This document shows positions 27,501-33,733 of a DNA stretch of 33,811 bases, piece by piece. A program made the translations under genes and the position numbers. How positions within the stretch are numbered: position 1 is the stretch's first letter; each line of letters starts with the position of its first letter. Source of the DNA: an uncultured Clostridia bacterium (GTDB taxonomy: Bacteria; Bacillota; Clostridia; Oscillospirales; Acutalibacteraceae); assembly GCA_947589365.1 (NCBI GenBank), contig CANQAJ010000013.1, forward strand, positions 1 to 33,811, read 5' to 3'. The notes under the pieces are model-generated. The model saw only the letters and a list, made by a program, of their open reading frames with translations, searched no databases and was not told the DNA's origin.

Positions 27501-27975
27501 AAACATAATCCTGCAAATTTATAAAATCAACTTGATCAGGACTGACTGTTGAAGTAATAATTTTTGGTTTTGAAATAATGACTGTTTTTGCTCGATTTGT
27601 TATAACCGGTTCCTTCTTCACAACAGGCACAGTAGAAGGAATTGAGTATTCTTCAAGATAGATAAGTATTTGCCCTATATAAAAGCGATCACGGCTGCTG
27701 GCATTTTTAAAAAAACTGTTGCTTTGCAGCTTTCTGCTTAGTGAAATGAAATCGTCTCTAGTTTTTATAGAAATAAGTTCTGTGCTCAAAATACCGGAAT
27801 CCTTGACATAGTTTTCTATAAAATCATATGCGAGATAAAAATCCGAAAGATTTGAGGCAGGTACTTTTGAAGCGAGCCAGACAAAAAATTGTTCTTTTTT
27901 ATCAGTTTGATCCATTGCTTTCGCCTCCTGCAAAACCCGTTCAAATTCTTTTCTATCTTGATGATATAGATCCAT
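24523..27975 (-). CDS. Large multidomain BREX-linked protein, main frame
   Basis: An 1150-residue open frame that I cannot name. Visible parts: a helical N-terminus (1-115); a roughly 110-residue domain at 155-265 (SWRMMYMSVVKCLLRDYP ... LYIEVNLSAKNIAQRI.YFLDIC) repeated at 325-438 (SWEEVYIGVLECLFKDYP ... LYVETNRRTDHFIRCIKILLDLC) and probably a third, diverged time at 652-745. An alpha-helical stretch at 474-565 resembles the core-binding domain of tyrosine recombinases. A short hairpin-helix region follows near 585-640. A C-terminal helical domain occupies about 1010-1150. The natural N-terminal end of this protein lies in the upstream frame (27953-28252), cut off by a 1-base shift at an A7 run. 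The weak site AGGAAG before the ATG at 27975 might allow internal initiation. It is the first gene of the BREX operon. Confidence 0.7.
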   Translation of the reverse strand: MDLYHQDRKEFERVLQEAKAMDQTDKKEQFFVWLASKVPASNLSDFYLAYDFIENYVKDSGILSTELISIKTRDDFISLSRKLQSNSFFKNASSRDRFYIGQILIYLEEYSIPSTVPVVKKEPVITNRAKTVIISKPKIITSTVSPDQVDFINLQDYVYTKPYEYLYAGETVQVTSWRMMYMSVVKCLLRDYPDKILSLKNGSITRSGTIDICDSKSVYKLRTAGKLSDDLYIEVNLSAKNIAQRIKYFLDICNVSYGNLVIKLKKDDPNAPKERPKSEKENVTAVGATPVDRPVQTISKPQIQASEQTIGRVSIEKTDHKFVDFRTTKSYSFTLPIQFTYFGEVHAVKSWEEVYIGVLECLFKDYPDVFIKLKNNPTENSRVPIIFGKTKSSSLHTPALIGENLYVETNRRTDHFIRCIKILLDLCNVDYENSIIEYDELTDEVSGREKETAKSEKTALTNKSTTQNKPNNEFVDQPTFYTYLMDVQKMSESTCRVYVSALKRSEQFAREEGLASCQLLNCLQSEARKTIDALNCNEKFSIFDNEQNHRFSAAIAKLIAFFDLHDENAGVVSSTDSVKTVDLESILKGDEFAPLRKALVRQKITTVEELKKLKLWAFMNRNNIYSIGTRQRIFTKVNDMLYPTVDLNETQAYTLHIGNEKHKGTTPAKAFIAFCADMLIRYPLQFRTLIGARVTRNYMVPVVRNEDESHTLKVANVNAFVSENLSVQDVILYTGWVRKRCGEGKIDITMTEPENADLPAESDLTESGITTKASQLNIDISSKTSNVDIEKMEQFVLDTDIKGITYEELKMKLQTTMVATKQAVGDSVKIVEVRGRLIHEEAFVDWEEGADQLEIIIEKLLRKNDGYLSSAQLYEYVKMEMNMFLTDNDVNDDRAVYDIAEHLFGKKGYHGKRYSFYGNAHISRSEHCVKSNLDIIRHYASEQGGIFSFDALVEYLQRIGISTGNLRTQMKIPNEPIFFYYDEGILMCADDMHIDDGWKADIKKKIEILLGDNGGYIILRSIPKIWLEQLPVLPGRKPWTPLLLQSILRCYGAEFGAKTIQAMSGQSIDTLHTMLVSDRSPIQNFGDVIISYLIDTEIKRRNFKAEDLRLLLVDAGIIKGNELLWNMPKALDKDERFAWDASCDRVIVEV

Positions 27976-28252
27976 GGCTTCCTGAAATATCTTTGGACAT
28001 TGGTTTTTTTAGCCCACACTTTCCACCTGTAAAATAATACTCCAACACCCATAATTGCATCGAAATTCCGTTCTCGTTACGTAACTTATCATCTATTTCG
28101 ACTCCTCTGTAAACTGCATATTTACGCAAAAATGACGAAACATCTGTTATGAAAGACTTCGATGTTATTTTTCCATCAAGATATGCAATCAAAGCATCTA
28201 ACAGAATTACAGATTCTGTTAAGCTCCAAGAAATTCTAATAGCTATAATAAA
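27953..28252 (-). pseudogene. N-terminal domain of the large BREX-linked protein, out of frame
   Basis: From after a TGA at 28253 the frame reads SWSLTESVILLDAL, then VSSFLRKYAVYRGVEIDD and GISMQLWVLEYYFTGG, a conserved opening domain of this protein type. It is followed by CGLKK at the run of seven A (T7 at 28004-28010 on the plus strand). Removing one A would continue as GLKNQ then CPKIFQEAMDLYHQ, straight into the 24523-27975 frame. As written the frame instead ends at 27953. No ATG or GTG precedes the domain; a TTG at 28192 lies inside it and has no ribosome site. So the gene is probably broken at its 5' end, or uses slippage and an unusual start. Confidence 0.7.
28199..28221. repeat. Perfect 9-bp hairpin at the 5' end of the BREX operon
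   Basis: TAACAGAAT (28199-28207) and ATTCTGTTA (28213-28221) with a 5-base loop. It lies about 60 bases downstream of the operon promoter -10 box and just before the TTG at 28192. It could be an RNA structure controlling the first gene or a repressor site. Confidence 0.5.
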
Positions 28253-28255
28253 TCA

Positions 28256-28439
28256 CCAAACAAAACGTCTTGATTTAACAATTATACTATATTACAGAGA
28301 ATAATTCAACAATTTTACTAAAAATAAATATAAAAGCGACACTAAAAGAATATATTATACATTACATGTCCAGAATCACATTATATAATACAATAAGAAT
28401 AAACCGTTTTCGATATTTCCATTTGTTTCCAGTTGCAAA
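28256..28439. other. AT-rich intergenic region
   Basis: This carries the BREX promoter and the 3' untranslated end of the SLOG gene. No ORF with content was seen, and no clear terminator hairpin for the SLOG transcript, so read-through from SLOG into the BREX operon is possible. Confidence 0.5.
28281..28309 (-). promoter_or_regulatory. Sigma-70-type promoter of the BREX operon
   Basis: On the minus strand TTGAAT (28304-28309) and TATAAT (28281-28286) are separated by exactly 17 bases in AT-rich DNA. It is the only strong promoter-like pair I found ahead of the operon. Confidence 0.65.
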
Positions 28440-28880
28440 TTATTGGACATCAATTACTTTCAATCCTTTTTTATATGCTTTCTCTTTAAACTTAGCCGCA
28501 CCGCCCGTAATCTTATGTACATAGCAGACTGCAAAACCCGACTGCCCGATCATCCAATCATTCCGCTTTGATATAGCGAACTTCTTCGAAACAGTTTCCA
28601 GACCATCAGAAAAAATAGTATCTTCACCATGCAATTCTTTTATATGTTCATCGGGTAGATAAGCAAGAACAACAGTATATCTGATCTGCGGATATTTCTC
28701 CCCAAGCTCCTTCAGTATAGAATAAACCATGCTGTCAAACTGTCCCTGATGACCGACATAAAACTCCGTTACATTGTCCTCAGTAATCAGCTTTTCGATT
28801 ATTGATTTCAACCTTGGTCTGATGTTGTGCGTAACGTCACGGTGTCCGAAGAAGCAGGAAGTCTTTTCTTCATTATTCAT
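28440..28880 (-). CDS. SLOG-family nucleotide-binding protein
   Basis: A 146-residue protein with FFGHRD near residues 10-15, a conserved opening of SLOG proteins of the YpsA/DUF1273 type. GHQGQFDSMV, an ISKRNDWMIGQSGFAVCYV segment and GGAAKFKEKAYKKG fit the Rossmann-like nucleotide or ligand pocket. SLOG domains bind or process nucleotide-derived signals in several defence and phage-linked systems (for example Thoeris ThsA). No enzymatic role can be assigned here. A GGGGG-type ribosome site lies about six bases before the ATG at 28880. The gene is divergent from the XRE regulator, and its promoter is overlapped by a large palindrome (28890-28919). Confidence 0.8.
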   Translation of the reverse strand: MNNEEKTSCFFGHRDVTHNIRPRLKSIIEKLITEDNVTEFYVGHQGQFDSMVYSILKELGEKYPQIRYTVVLAYLPDEHIKELHGEDTIFSDGLETVSKKFAISKRNDWMIGQSGFAVCYVHKITGGAAKFKEKAYKKGLKVIDVQ

Positions 28881-28889
28881 AATGTTCCC

Positions 28890-28919
28890 CCATAATAGGC
28901 AATGTATTGCCTATTATGG
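28890..28919. promoter_or_regulatory. Perfect 14-bp-arm palindrome, probable operator
   Basis: CCATAATAGGCAAT (28890-28903) and ATTGCCTATTATGG (28906-28919) are exact inverted copies around a 2-base centre. The right edge overlaps the -10 box of the SLOG promoter. A further half-site TTGCCTAT is at 28929-28936. Best explained as the binding site of the XRE repressor encoded next door. Confidence 0.75.
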
Positions 28920-28944
28920 TATCACACGTTGCCTATATTTTCAA
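28916..28944 (-). promoter_or_regulatory. Promoter of the SLOG gene
   Basis: On the minus strand TTGAAA (28939-28944), a 17-base spacer, then TACCAT (28916-28921). The -10 box lies on the arm of the palindrome, so a bound repressor would block polymerase. Confidence 0.6.
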
Positions 28945-28963
28945 TAAAAATTTCATATCCTAA

Positions 28964-28981
28964 TAATAGTAGAAACTATTA
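28964..28981. repeat. Short inverted repeat at the XRE ribosome site
   Basis: TAATAGT (28964-28970) and ACTATTA (28975-28981) with spacer AGAA, just before the GGAGGTG of the XRE gene. Possibly a second operator or an mRNA hairpin that limits translation. Confidence 0.45.
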
Positions 28982-28992
28982 TGGAGGTGACG

Positions 28993-29238
28993 ATGTTGAA
29001 TACTGTAACAGCAGTTAAGAACAGAATATTGCAACTATGCGGTGAAAGAAATATTACTATAAACAAACTTGCAAATATATCCGCATTGCCGCCATCATCC
29101 GTTAAAGCTATTCTTTATGGCAGAAGTAAGAATCCAAAACTGTTGACAATAAAGATTATCTGTGATGGTCTTGGCATTACGCTTGCAGAGTTTTTCGACA
29201 CAGACGAGTTTAATAATCTTGAACAGGAAATAAAATAG
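28993..29238 (+). CDS. XRE-family HTH transcriptional regulator
   Basis: An 81-residue Cro/CI-type regulator: the helix-turn-helix spans ERNITINKLANISALPPSSV and the following SKNPKLLTIKIICDGLGIT, with a short acidic tail. The start is the ATG at 28993 because GGAGGTG overlaps the earlier ATG at 28981. It is transcribed away from the SLOG gene across a 110-base region that holds a large palindrome and a half-site. It is therefore the likely repressor of SLOG and of itself, and perhaps of the downstream BREX operon by read-through. No inducer domain is present, so it may act like a small phage-type repressor. Confidence 0.88.
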   Translation: MLNTVTAVKNRILQLCGERNITINKLANISALPPSSVKAILYGRSKNPKLLTIKIICDGLGITLAEFFDTDEFNNLEQEIK

Positions 29239-29292
29239 CAGGAGCATCAGCCTTAAATCCAAGGTCTGATACTCCTGCTTTCCTTTGTTTAT
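29237..29292 (+). terminator. Terminator of the XRE gene
   Basis: AGCAGGAGCATCAG (29237-29250) pairs with CTGATACTCCTGCT (29266-29279) with one G.U, and CCTT/AAGG inside extends the stem. A T-rich tail (ttcctttgttt) follows. The left arm starts at the stop codon of the XRE gene. Confidence 0.7.
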
Positions 29293-29336
29293 TCTGTTTT
29301 TCAAAGCTCTACAACCGGACAACCCTTGCGGCGATA

Positions 29337-29489
29337 TTAGTAGATCTCGTCCTCTGCTGCAATACGGACAGATGCCATATCATAGTCTTTGAAATGTTTC
29401 TCCGCTTTTGGTGCGCTGTCACTCAAGACAAGAGCTGTGCCGTATGAACCGTCTGTTTTCTTGTAAGTCGCAAGATAGTATTCTTTCAT
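29337..29489 (-). CDS. Small conserved-looking protein of mobile element
   Basis: A 50-residue ORF starting MKEYYLATYKKTDGSYG, with an AAGGCGG site about six bases before the ATG at 29489. The longer reading to 29552 lacks a site. Its mixed beta/alpha pattern and acidic end (RIAAEDEIY) remind me of small DpnD/PcfM-type proteins found beside mobilisation genes, but the match is weak. It is downstream of the relaxase genes on the same strand. Function unknown. Confidence 0.5.
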   Translation of the reverse strand: MKEYYLATYKKTDGSYGTALVLSDSAPKAEKHFKDYDMASVRIAAEDEIY

Positions 29490-29577
29490 AGTTGCCGCCT
29501 TTCTCCCCGTAGCCGTTAGGACAGCATTATTATCCGGGACCTGAAGTCCCACATTTGCTTATTCAAATCTATTATGG

Positions 29578-30486
29578 TTACCTCCTGAATCTCGGCTTGC
29601 TTTGTGTGCCTATTATACTTTCAATCCTTTTCTCATCATCTTCTTTGTATGCCACGTTGTATTTTTCTTCCTGCCCGTTTTCGCTCTTGCTGAATACAGC
29701 AAACATTTCCTGCCCACCTGTCTGTTTATGCAGTTCCTCAACTTCAACTCTTGTAAGCGTTCTGTAACGCATTTGTTTTCCGTTGAGTAATGCTTCTGAT
29801 TTCAGCCGCGTATTGACCTTTGAATTTCTTGTTACAGAAAACAAATCATCACCCTCGGATTGGTGTTTGTCAGAATAAAGACAGTGCAACACATAATCTT
29901 TGTTCTGCGGAAGGAAAGCCAATTTGATTTTTCCATCCTCTGGTGCAAATGCAACATAGCGGTCTTTTTCCTTCGTGAGCTTATCAATATCTTTTTCATC
30001 TATCACCAGAAATTCAACTTTCACACCAAGAAATTCCGCACGCTTTTTCATTTCTTCGTATTTTGCATAGGGCAAGTACCTTTTTGTATGCCTGTCGATA
30101 ACTTCTTCATCCTTTAATTTCAATGCTTCGACCAAAAGTTTTCTGCCCCTTTCTTTGATCGTCACCATCGCATGGTCGTTGTAGAGTTTAGCAGAGAAGA
30201 AAATCGGACAAGCATAAAGCTTTGGTATCGCTGAAAGATCAAATCTTATTACGCAGTTTTCGCCCTGAGAATGTATCATCCTGCTGTACGGAATGTTGCC
30301 CTCGTAGATCGAATTACTTTTATATTTTTCAAGCTGTTCACTTACGGACAGCTTTTTTGTTTTGAACTTTTTCTTATGTGTGTGCATACTCAGCTTAAAG
30401 TATCTCCGGTCAAGCAGAAATTTCTTATGACGGCGGAGCAACAACATAAAGAGTACCCTTAGAAGAAAGAATAAAGTATTTTTCGA
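29578..30486 (-). pseudogene. Relaxase C-terminal part, separated by one stop codon
   Basis: The frame is open directly after the TAA of the relaxase and in the same frame: 13 codons (SKNTLFFLLRVLF) lead to the first ATG at 30447 and then 289 residues. It carries a hydrophobic segment, a basic patch (LLLRRHKKFLLDRRYF), and a long mixed region with VIRFDLSAIPKLYAC and YRTLTRVEVEELHKQTGG. No ribosome site precedes the ATG at 30447. This looks like the C-terminal domain of one larger relaxase (about 610 residues) split by a single nonsense change. Independent translation from 30447 cannot be ruled out. I do not recognise a separate enzymatic domain here. Confidence 0.6.
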
Positions 30487-31416
30487 TTATCTTATCCTCT
30501 GTTGCAGACCTGCCACTTCATCCGATTTTACAAGTGGAGGATTTTTCTTTATATACACTTTTTCGTATTTTTCAAATTCGCTGATAAACGGTTTTTGCGG
30601 AAGTGGCTGTTCTCTCGGTGGGAGTGGCTTCGGCAGAGAATAGTAACCCATCATTCGCTCTAAATTTTCTTTGGTGTAATAATCTCCGAATTGCTTCGCC
30701 AAAGTATCGGATCTGATTTTCTTTTGCTCTCCGACTTTCTGAAAGGTTATATGCCTGTTGGTGTAACGAATAACTTCAAAACCTTTGCATTTCATGAAAT
30801 TAACAAACGCTTCTTTGCTGTAACACAGAATTTTCGCTTCATCGAGTGCATGGCATAATTCAACTTTCCACGATTTTCCTTGCTCTGCTAATTTCTGTGT
30901 TGCCTGATCTATTCCACGCAGTCCTGTTGTTTCATCAATTACCGAAAGTCCATACTGCCTGCATAGCCTGTCGCTCTCGGCACGCATATTTTTAAGAGTA
31001 GCCTGATTACCGAGCCACTTACTTCCGGTTTCTAAGCTGACAGAGTTTATCAGAAAATGATTATGTATATGGTCTCGGTCAACATGAGTTGCAACAATTA
31101 CTTGAAATCCCGGTGCAACACATTCCGCCAATTCCTCGCCAATCTTGTGAGCAAGCTCCGGAGTGATTTTCTCGTTTGGCGAAAAACTCTGAACATAGTG
31201 GTGTGCCAATATCTTATCGCTCTTGCCGTAAGCAAATCTTGTAACATCGAACTGAGTAACAAGGCTGTCGATACTGTTATTACAGCAATTCAGAAAACTT
31301 GATTGCACACATTTTTCATTTCCGCTTTTCGTCTCCGGTGACAAAATATATTTTATCGACTTGATAACATACTCCGAAGATTTTATCGCAGACTTTACTG
31401 ATTTAACCGTCGCCAT
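30487..31416 (-). CDS. Relaxase / mobilisation nuclease, N-terminal domain
   Basis: A 309-residue protein with a MOBP-type relaxase domain. A tyrosine in SIKYILSPE (Tyr23) is a candidate for the nicking residue. The metal-binding motif HVDRDHIHNHFLIN has His111, His116, His118 and His120. GLRGIDQATQ and helical stretches follow. It nicks one strand at oriT and leads transfer of the element. The ATG at 31416 has AAAGGG nine bases upstream and overlaps the end of mobC; the ATG at 31422 is too close. The frame ends in TAA at 30487, but the same frame continues for 302 codons (29578-30486), so the original protein was probably longer. The catalytic domain is intact. Confidence 0.88.
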   Translation of the reverse strand: MATVKSVKSAIKSSEYVIKSIKYILSPETKSGNEKCVQSSFLNCCNNSIDSLVTQFDVTRFAYGKSDKILAHHYVQSFSPNEKITPELAHKIGEELAECVAPGFQVIVATHVDRDHIHNHFLINSVSLETGSKWLGNQATLKNMRAESDRLCRQYGLSVIDETTGLRGIDQATQKLAEQGKSWKVELCHALDEAKILCYSKEAFVNFMKCKGFEVIRYTNRHITFQKVGEQKKIRSDTLAKQFGDYYTKENLERMMGYYSLPKPLPPREQPLPQKPFISEFEKYEKVYIKKNPPLVKSDEVAGLQQRIR

Positions 31417-31804
31417 TAGCATTCACCCTTTCCATCAGCTTGTCGATTTTTCGCTCCAGAGTTTTTATGTTGGCTTCCTTTTCGTCATAAGTTGCTTTGA
31501 CTATCTTCTTCGTAATTTCAAAAACCGCATCCATCTGACGATTAACTGAAACAAGATCGCTTTGAAGAATAAATCCCTGTCCGTTTGCTACATAAGCAAT
31601 CTGATTGATGTTTATTCCGATTTTCCTAATCTCGTAAATTAGCCTTGCGATATTTTGTGTCTGGAGCATCTTATGGTCTGACCCTGATTTTACCAAATAC
31701 CTTGAAAGGCTCAGGTGTGCGGCATCTGCTTTTTCCTGCAATTCTTTCTTTTCTGTCGGTGTAACTCTGACACAGATTTCTACTGTTTTCTTTTCTCGGT
31801 TCAT
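31403..31804 (-). CDS. mobC: MobC-like relaxosome protein
   Basis: A 133-residue protein starting at the ATG at 31804 (MNREKKTVEICVRV); AAGGAG lies eleven bases upstream, and the GTG at 31816 is rejected. A ribbon-helix-helix N-terminus (VEICVRVTPTEKKELQEKADAAHLSLSRYL, positions about 7-36) is followed by the MobC helices (ARLIYEIRKIGININQIAYVANG) and a coiled-coil tail. MobC proteins bind near oriT, open the DNA and help the relaxase. The 3' end overlaps the relaxase start, so they are translated together. Confidence 0.9.
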   Translation of the reverse strand: MNREKKTVEICVRVTPTEKKELQEKADAAHLSLSRYLVKSGSDHKMLQTQNIARLIYEIRKIGININQIAYVANGQGFILQSDLVSVNRQMDAVFEITKKIVKATYDEKEANIKTLERKIDKLMERVNANGDG

Positions 31805-31816
31805 AAACTTTTTCAC

Positions 31817-32040
31817 TCCTTTCGATTTTCCTGATTTTTATTTTCATCCAAACTTTCTGAAAAAAGCCCATTTTTTACGAGTATGCGACTTGTAGTTTTT
31901 ATGGATTAGCAAGCATAGATTTCTGCTATACTTCGTATATCAAAATCGCTTGGTAGTGAAATCCCCACACTCCTTTTCGATTTTACCAATCTGTAAAATC
32001 CAAAATCGCTGCACTCACCAAAATTCAAAAAACAAAAATC
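31817..32040. other. Candidate oriT region
   Basis: About 220 noncoding bases between mobC and the second RHH gene. It contains TATAC-TTC-GTATA (31927-31939), a perfect 8-bp inverted repeat GATTTTAC/GTAAAATC (31979-31986, 31993-32000), and CAAAATCGCT twice (31941-31950, 32001-32010). A TAGTG...CCCCAC segment lies between them. Such repeat-rich gaps next to mobC are the usual place of oriT. No known nic sequence was matched. Confidence 0.45.
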
Positions 32041-32421
32041 CTATCTTTCCCGTTTATAAATAAATGTCAGCATTTCCGTAATTGTCCGAAGCTCTAAAAG
32101 ATCATCTTTTGAAAGTGCCGGATTTTTCTCCATCTCTGAAAGTTTGCTTTCTATGACAGAAAGCCTTTCCCTGATTTTATCAAAAGTGCGGATATTACCT
32201 TTTACCATAATTGTCTGATACAGACAACTCTGAATAAAAAACTCTGCCTTTGTCATTCCGGAAAGGTCGATTCTTTTTTCAATCAACTCACGTTCATTTT
32301 CTGTAACACGGAAATTGATGATATTATTTCGTTTACGGTTTTTCTCATTTTTCTTCTTTTTGGGTTTCGGCTCTTCCGTCTGAATTTTGTAGATCTTGCT
32401 TTTCTGATTTTCCTTTTTCAT
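32041..32421 (-). CDS. RHH / MobC-like protein overlapping the integrase gene
   Basis: A 126-residue protein with a very basic N-terminus (KPKKKKNEKNRKRN) and then INFRVTENERELIEKRIDLSGMTKAEFF, a ribbon-helix-helix of the MobC/relaxosome type, closed by a helical tail. The ATG at 32421 has GAGG nine bases upstream; ATGs at 32427 and 32457 are alternatives. Its 5' end lies within the 3' end of the integrase gene in another frame, so both are expressed as one unit. It is probably an accessory relaxosome or partition-like DNA-binding protein. Confidence 0.75.
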   Translation of the reverse strand: MKKENQKSKIYKIQTEEPKPKKKKNEKNRKRNNIINFRVTENERELIEKRIDLSGMTKAEFFIQSCLYQTIMVKGNIRTFDKIRERLSVIESKLSEMEKNPALSKDDLLELRTITEMLTFIYKRER

Positions 32422-33520
32422 AATCATTTTCCTCTTTTCCCCTGAACGCATCATCAAGACTAACCGCCATCTGCCTTTGTACTGACGGATAGAGATGTGC
32501 GTATCTTTCAGTTATCGTTACACTCTCGTGTCCAAGCCTTTCGGCAATCTGTATCGGAGAATAACCAAGATGTATCAGTAATGCACAGCTTGAATGACGA
32601 AGATCGTGAATTCGTATTCTTTTCACTCCTGCGGCTTTTGCTCCTCTGTCCATTTCATGATGAAGGTAATATTTCGTAAAAGGCAAAATCCTACTTTCCG
32701 GATCAGCCTTATAAAGCGATGCAAAGTAATCTTCCATTTCCTCACAAATAAAATCCGGAAGCTCTATCACCCTGTTTCCCTTTTCAGATTTTGGCGTTGT
32801 TATCATTTCCTGACCTTTGACAACCTGATAGTTTTTGTGTATGTGCAGAGTTTTCTTATCAAGGTCGAAGTCAGACATTGAAAGAGCAAGCAATTCTCCG
32901 CAACGCATTCCTCCCCAATACAAAAGCTGAAAGGCATAGTATGACACAGGTTTCTCTTTCATTACTTCAGAAAACTTCATGTATTCATCTTTCGTCCAGA
33001 ATTGCATTTCCTTTGCTTTGCTCTTGCCCATGTTCTTTGTTGCTGCACACGGGCTTTTAGGCAAATTATAATATCTGACCGCATGGTTGAAAATCGCATT
33101 AAGCTGATTCTGCACAGAACGAAGATAAGTCGGTGAGTAGCCTTTTCCGTCATCGTCACGAAGTGTAAGCAAAGAGTTCTGCCACTGTAATACATCGACA
33201 GATGAAATTCCAGACAAGCTTTTGTTCGCAAAATATGGCTTGATATGCTTTTCGATAATATTCTCTTTTGTGGCGTATGTAGTCAGCTTGATATGCGGCT
33301 TTATATCGTCCATGTAGAGATCAACAAAGGCACAGAAGCCCATATTTACATCATGCTTCTTTTTTGCAAGAAACTCCGTTTCGTATTCTTGTGCGGCTCG
33401 TTTCGTCTTGAAGCCTCGTTTCTCATGTTTTTTCTTGTTGCCCTGCCAGTCGGTATAATAGATCGCTACTCTCCATGTCTTACCGTCATAACCGTTGGAC
33501 TTGTCACGATAAACAGCCAT
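32345..33520 (-). CDS. int: Tyrosine recombinase / integrase
   Basis: A 391-residue phage/Tn916-type integrase: an arm-binding N-terminal domain (about 1-60), a core-binding SAM-like domain (62-155), and a catalytic domain with Arg206 (GGMRCGELLAL), Lys243/247 (TTPKSEKGN), His305-x-x-Arg308 (HDLRHS), His331 (LGHESVTITERY) and the nucleophile Tyr340. All catalytic residues are present, so it should be active in excising and inserting the element. GGAGGCG lies eight bases before the ATG at 33520, inside the end of the upstream remnant. The Lys-rich tail overlaps the following RHH gene. Confidence 0.95.
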   Translation of the reverse strand: MAVYRDKSNGYDGKTWRVAIYYTDWQGNKKKHEKRGFKTKRAAQEYETEFLAKKKHDVNMGFCAFVDLYMDDIKPHIKLTTYATKENIIEKHIKPYFANKSLSGISSVDVLQWQNSLLTLRDDDGKGYSPTYLRSVQNQLNAIFNHAVRYYNLPKSPCAATKNMGKSKAKEMQFWTKDEYMKFSEVMKEKPVSYYAFQLLYWGGMRCGELLALSMSDFDLDKKTLHIHKNYQVVKGQEMITTPKSEKGNRVIELPDFICEEMEDYFASLYKADPESRILPFTKYYLHHEMDRGAKAAGVKRIRIHDLRHSSCALLIHLGYSPIQIAERLGHESVTITERYAHLYPSVQRQMAVSLDDAFRGKEENDYEKGKSEKQDLQNSDGRAETQKEEK

Positions 33521-33733
33521 TTAGTCTTCGCCTCCATTATGAGAATCGTAATTGTACTCCGAATCATAATACGCATCTATCGTCATTGGTGCGTTATACA
33601 GTGCTGTCAAAAGATAACTTTTTATGTTGCGGATTTTTTTCTCTCTGCTGGTTTCTTCGATACAGTCAAAAACATATCCGAGATGCTCCATATCAATTTT
33701 ACGAAAAACATTTTTGACTTGTTCTGCCGGAAG
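33521..33733 (-). pseudogene. Replication-initiator-like protein, C-terminal fragment
   Basis: Directly upstream of int, and ending one base before its ATG, 70 codons are open after a TAG at 33734: LPAEQVKNVFRKIDMEHLGYVFDCI, then IRNIKSYLLTALYNAP and an acidic Tyr-rich tail. The segment matches the end of the RepA/DUF6017-like initiator proteins carried by many Firmicute elements, where IRN.K.YLLTALYNAP is characteristic. No start codon or initiator domain precedes it in frame, so it is a truncated remnant unless the rest lies beyond the window in another frame. It still supplies the int ribosome site. Confidence 0.6.

Noticed and set aside
28981..28992. Earlier ATG for the XRE gene
   Set aside because: This ATG overlaps the GGAGGTG ribosome site that serves the ATG at 28993.
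31925..31941. loxP-like ACTTCGTATA
   Set aside because: Only one short arm resembles loxP; there is no second arm with an 8-base spacer and no Cre-like gene.
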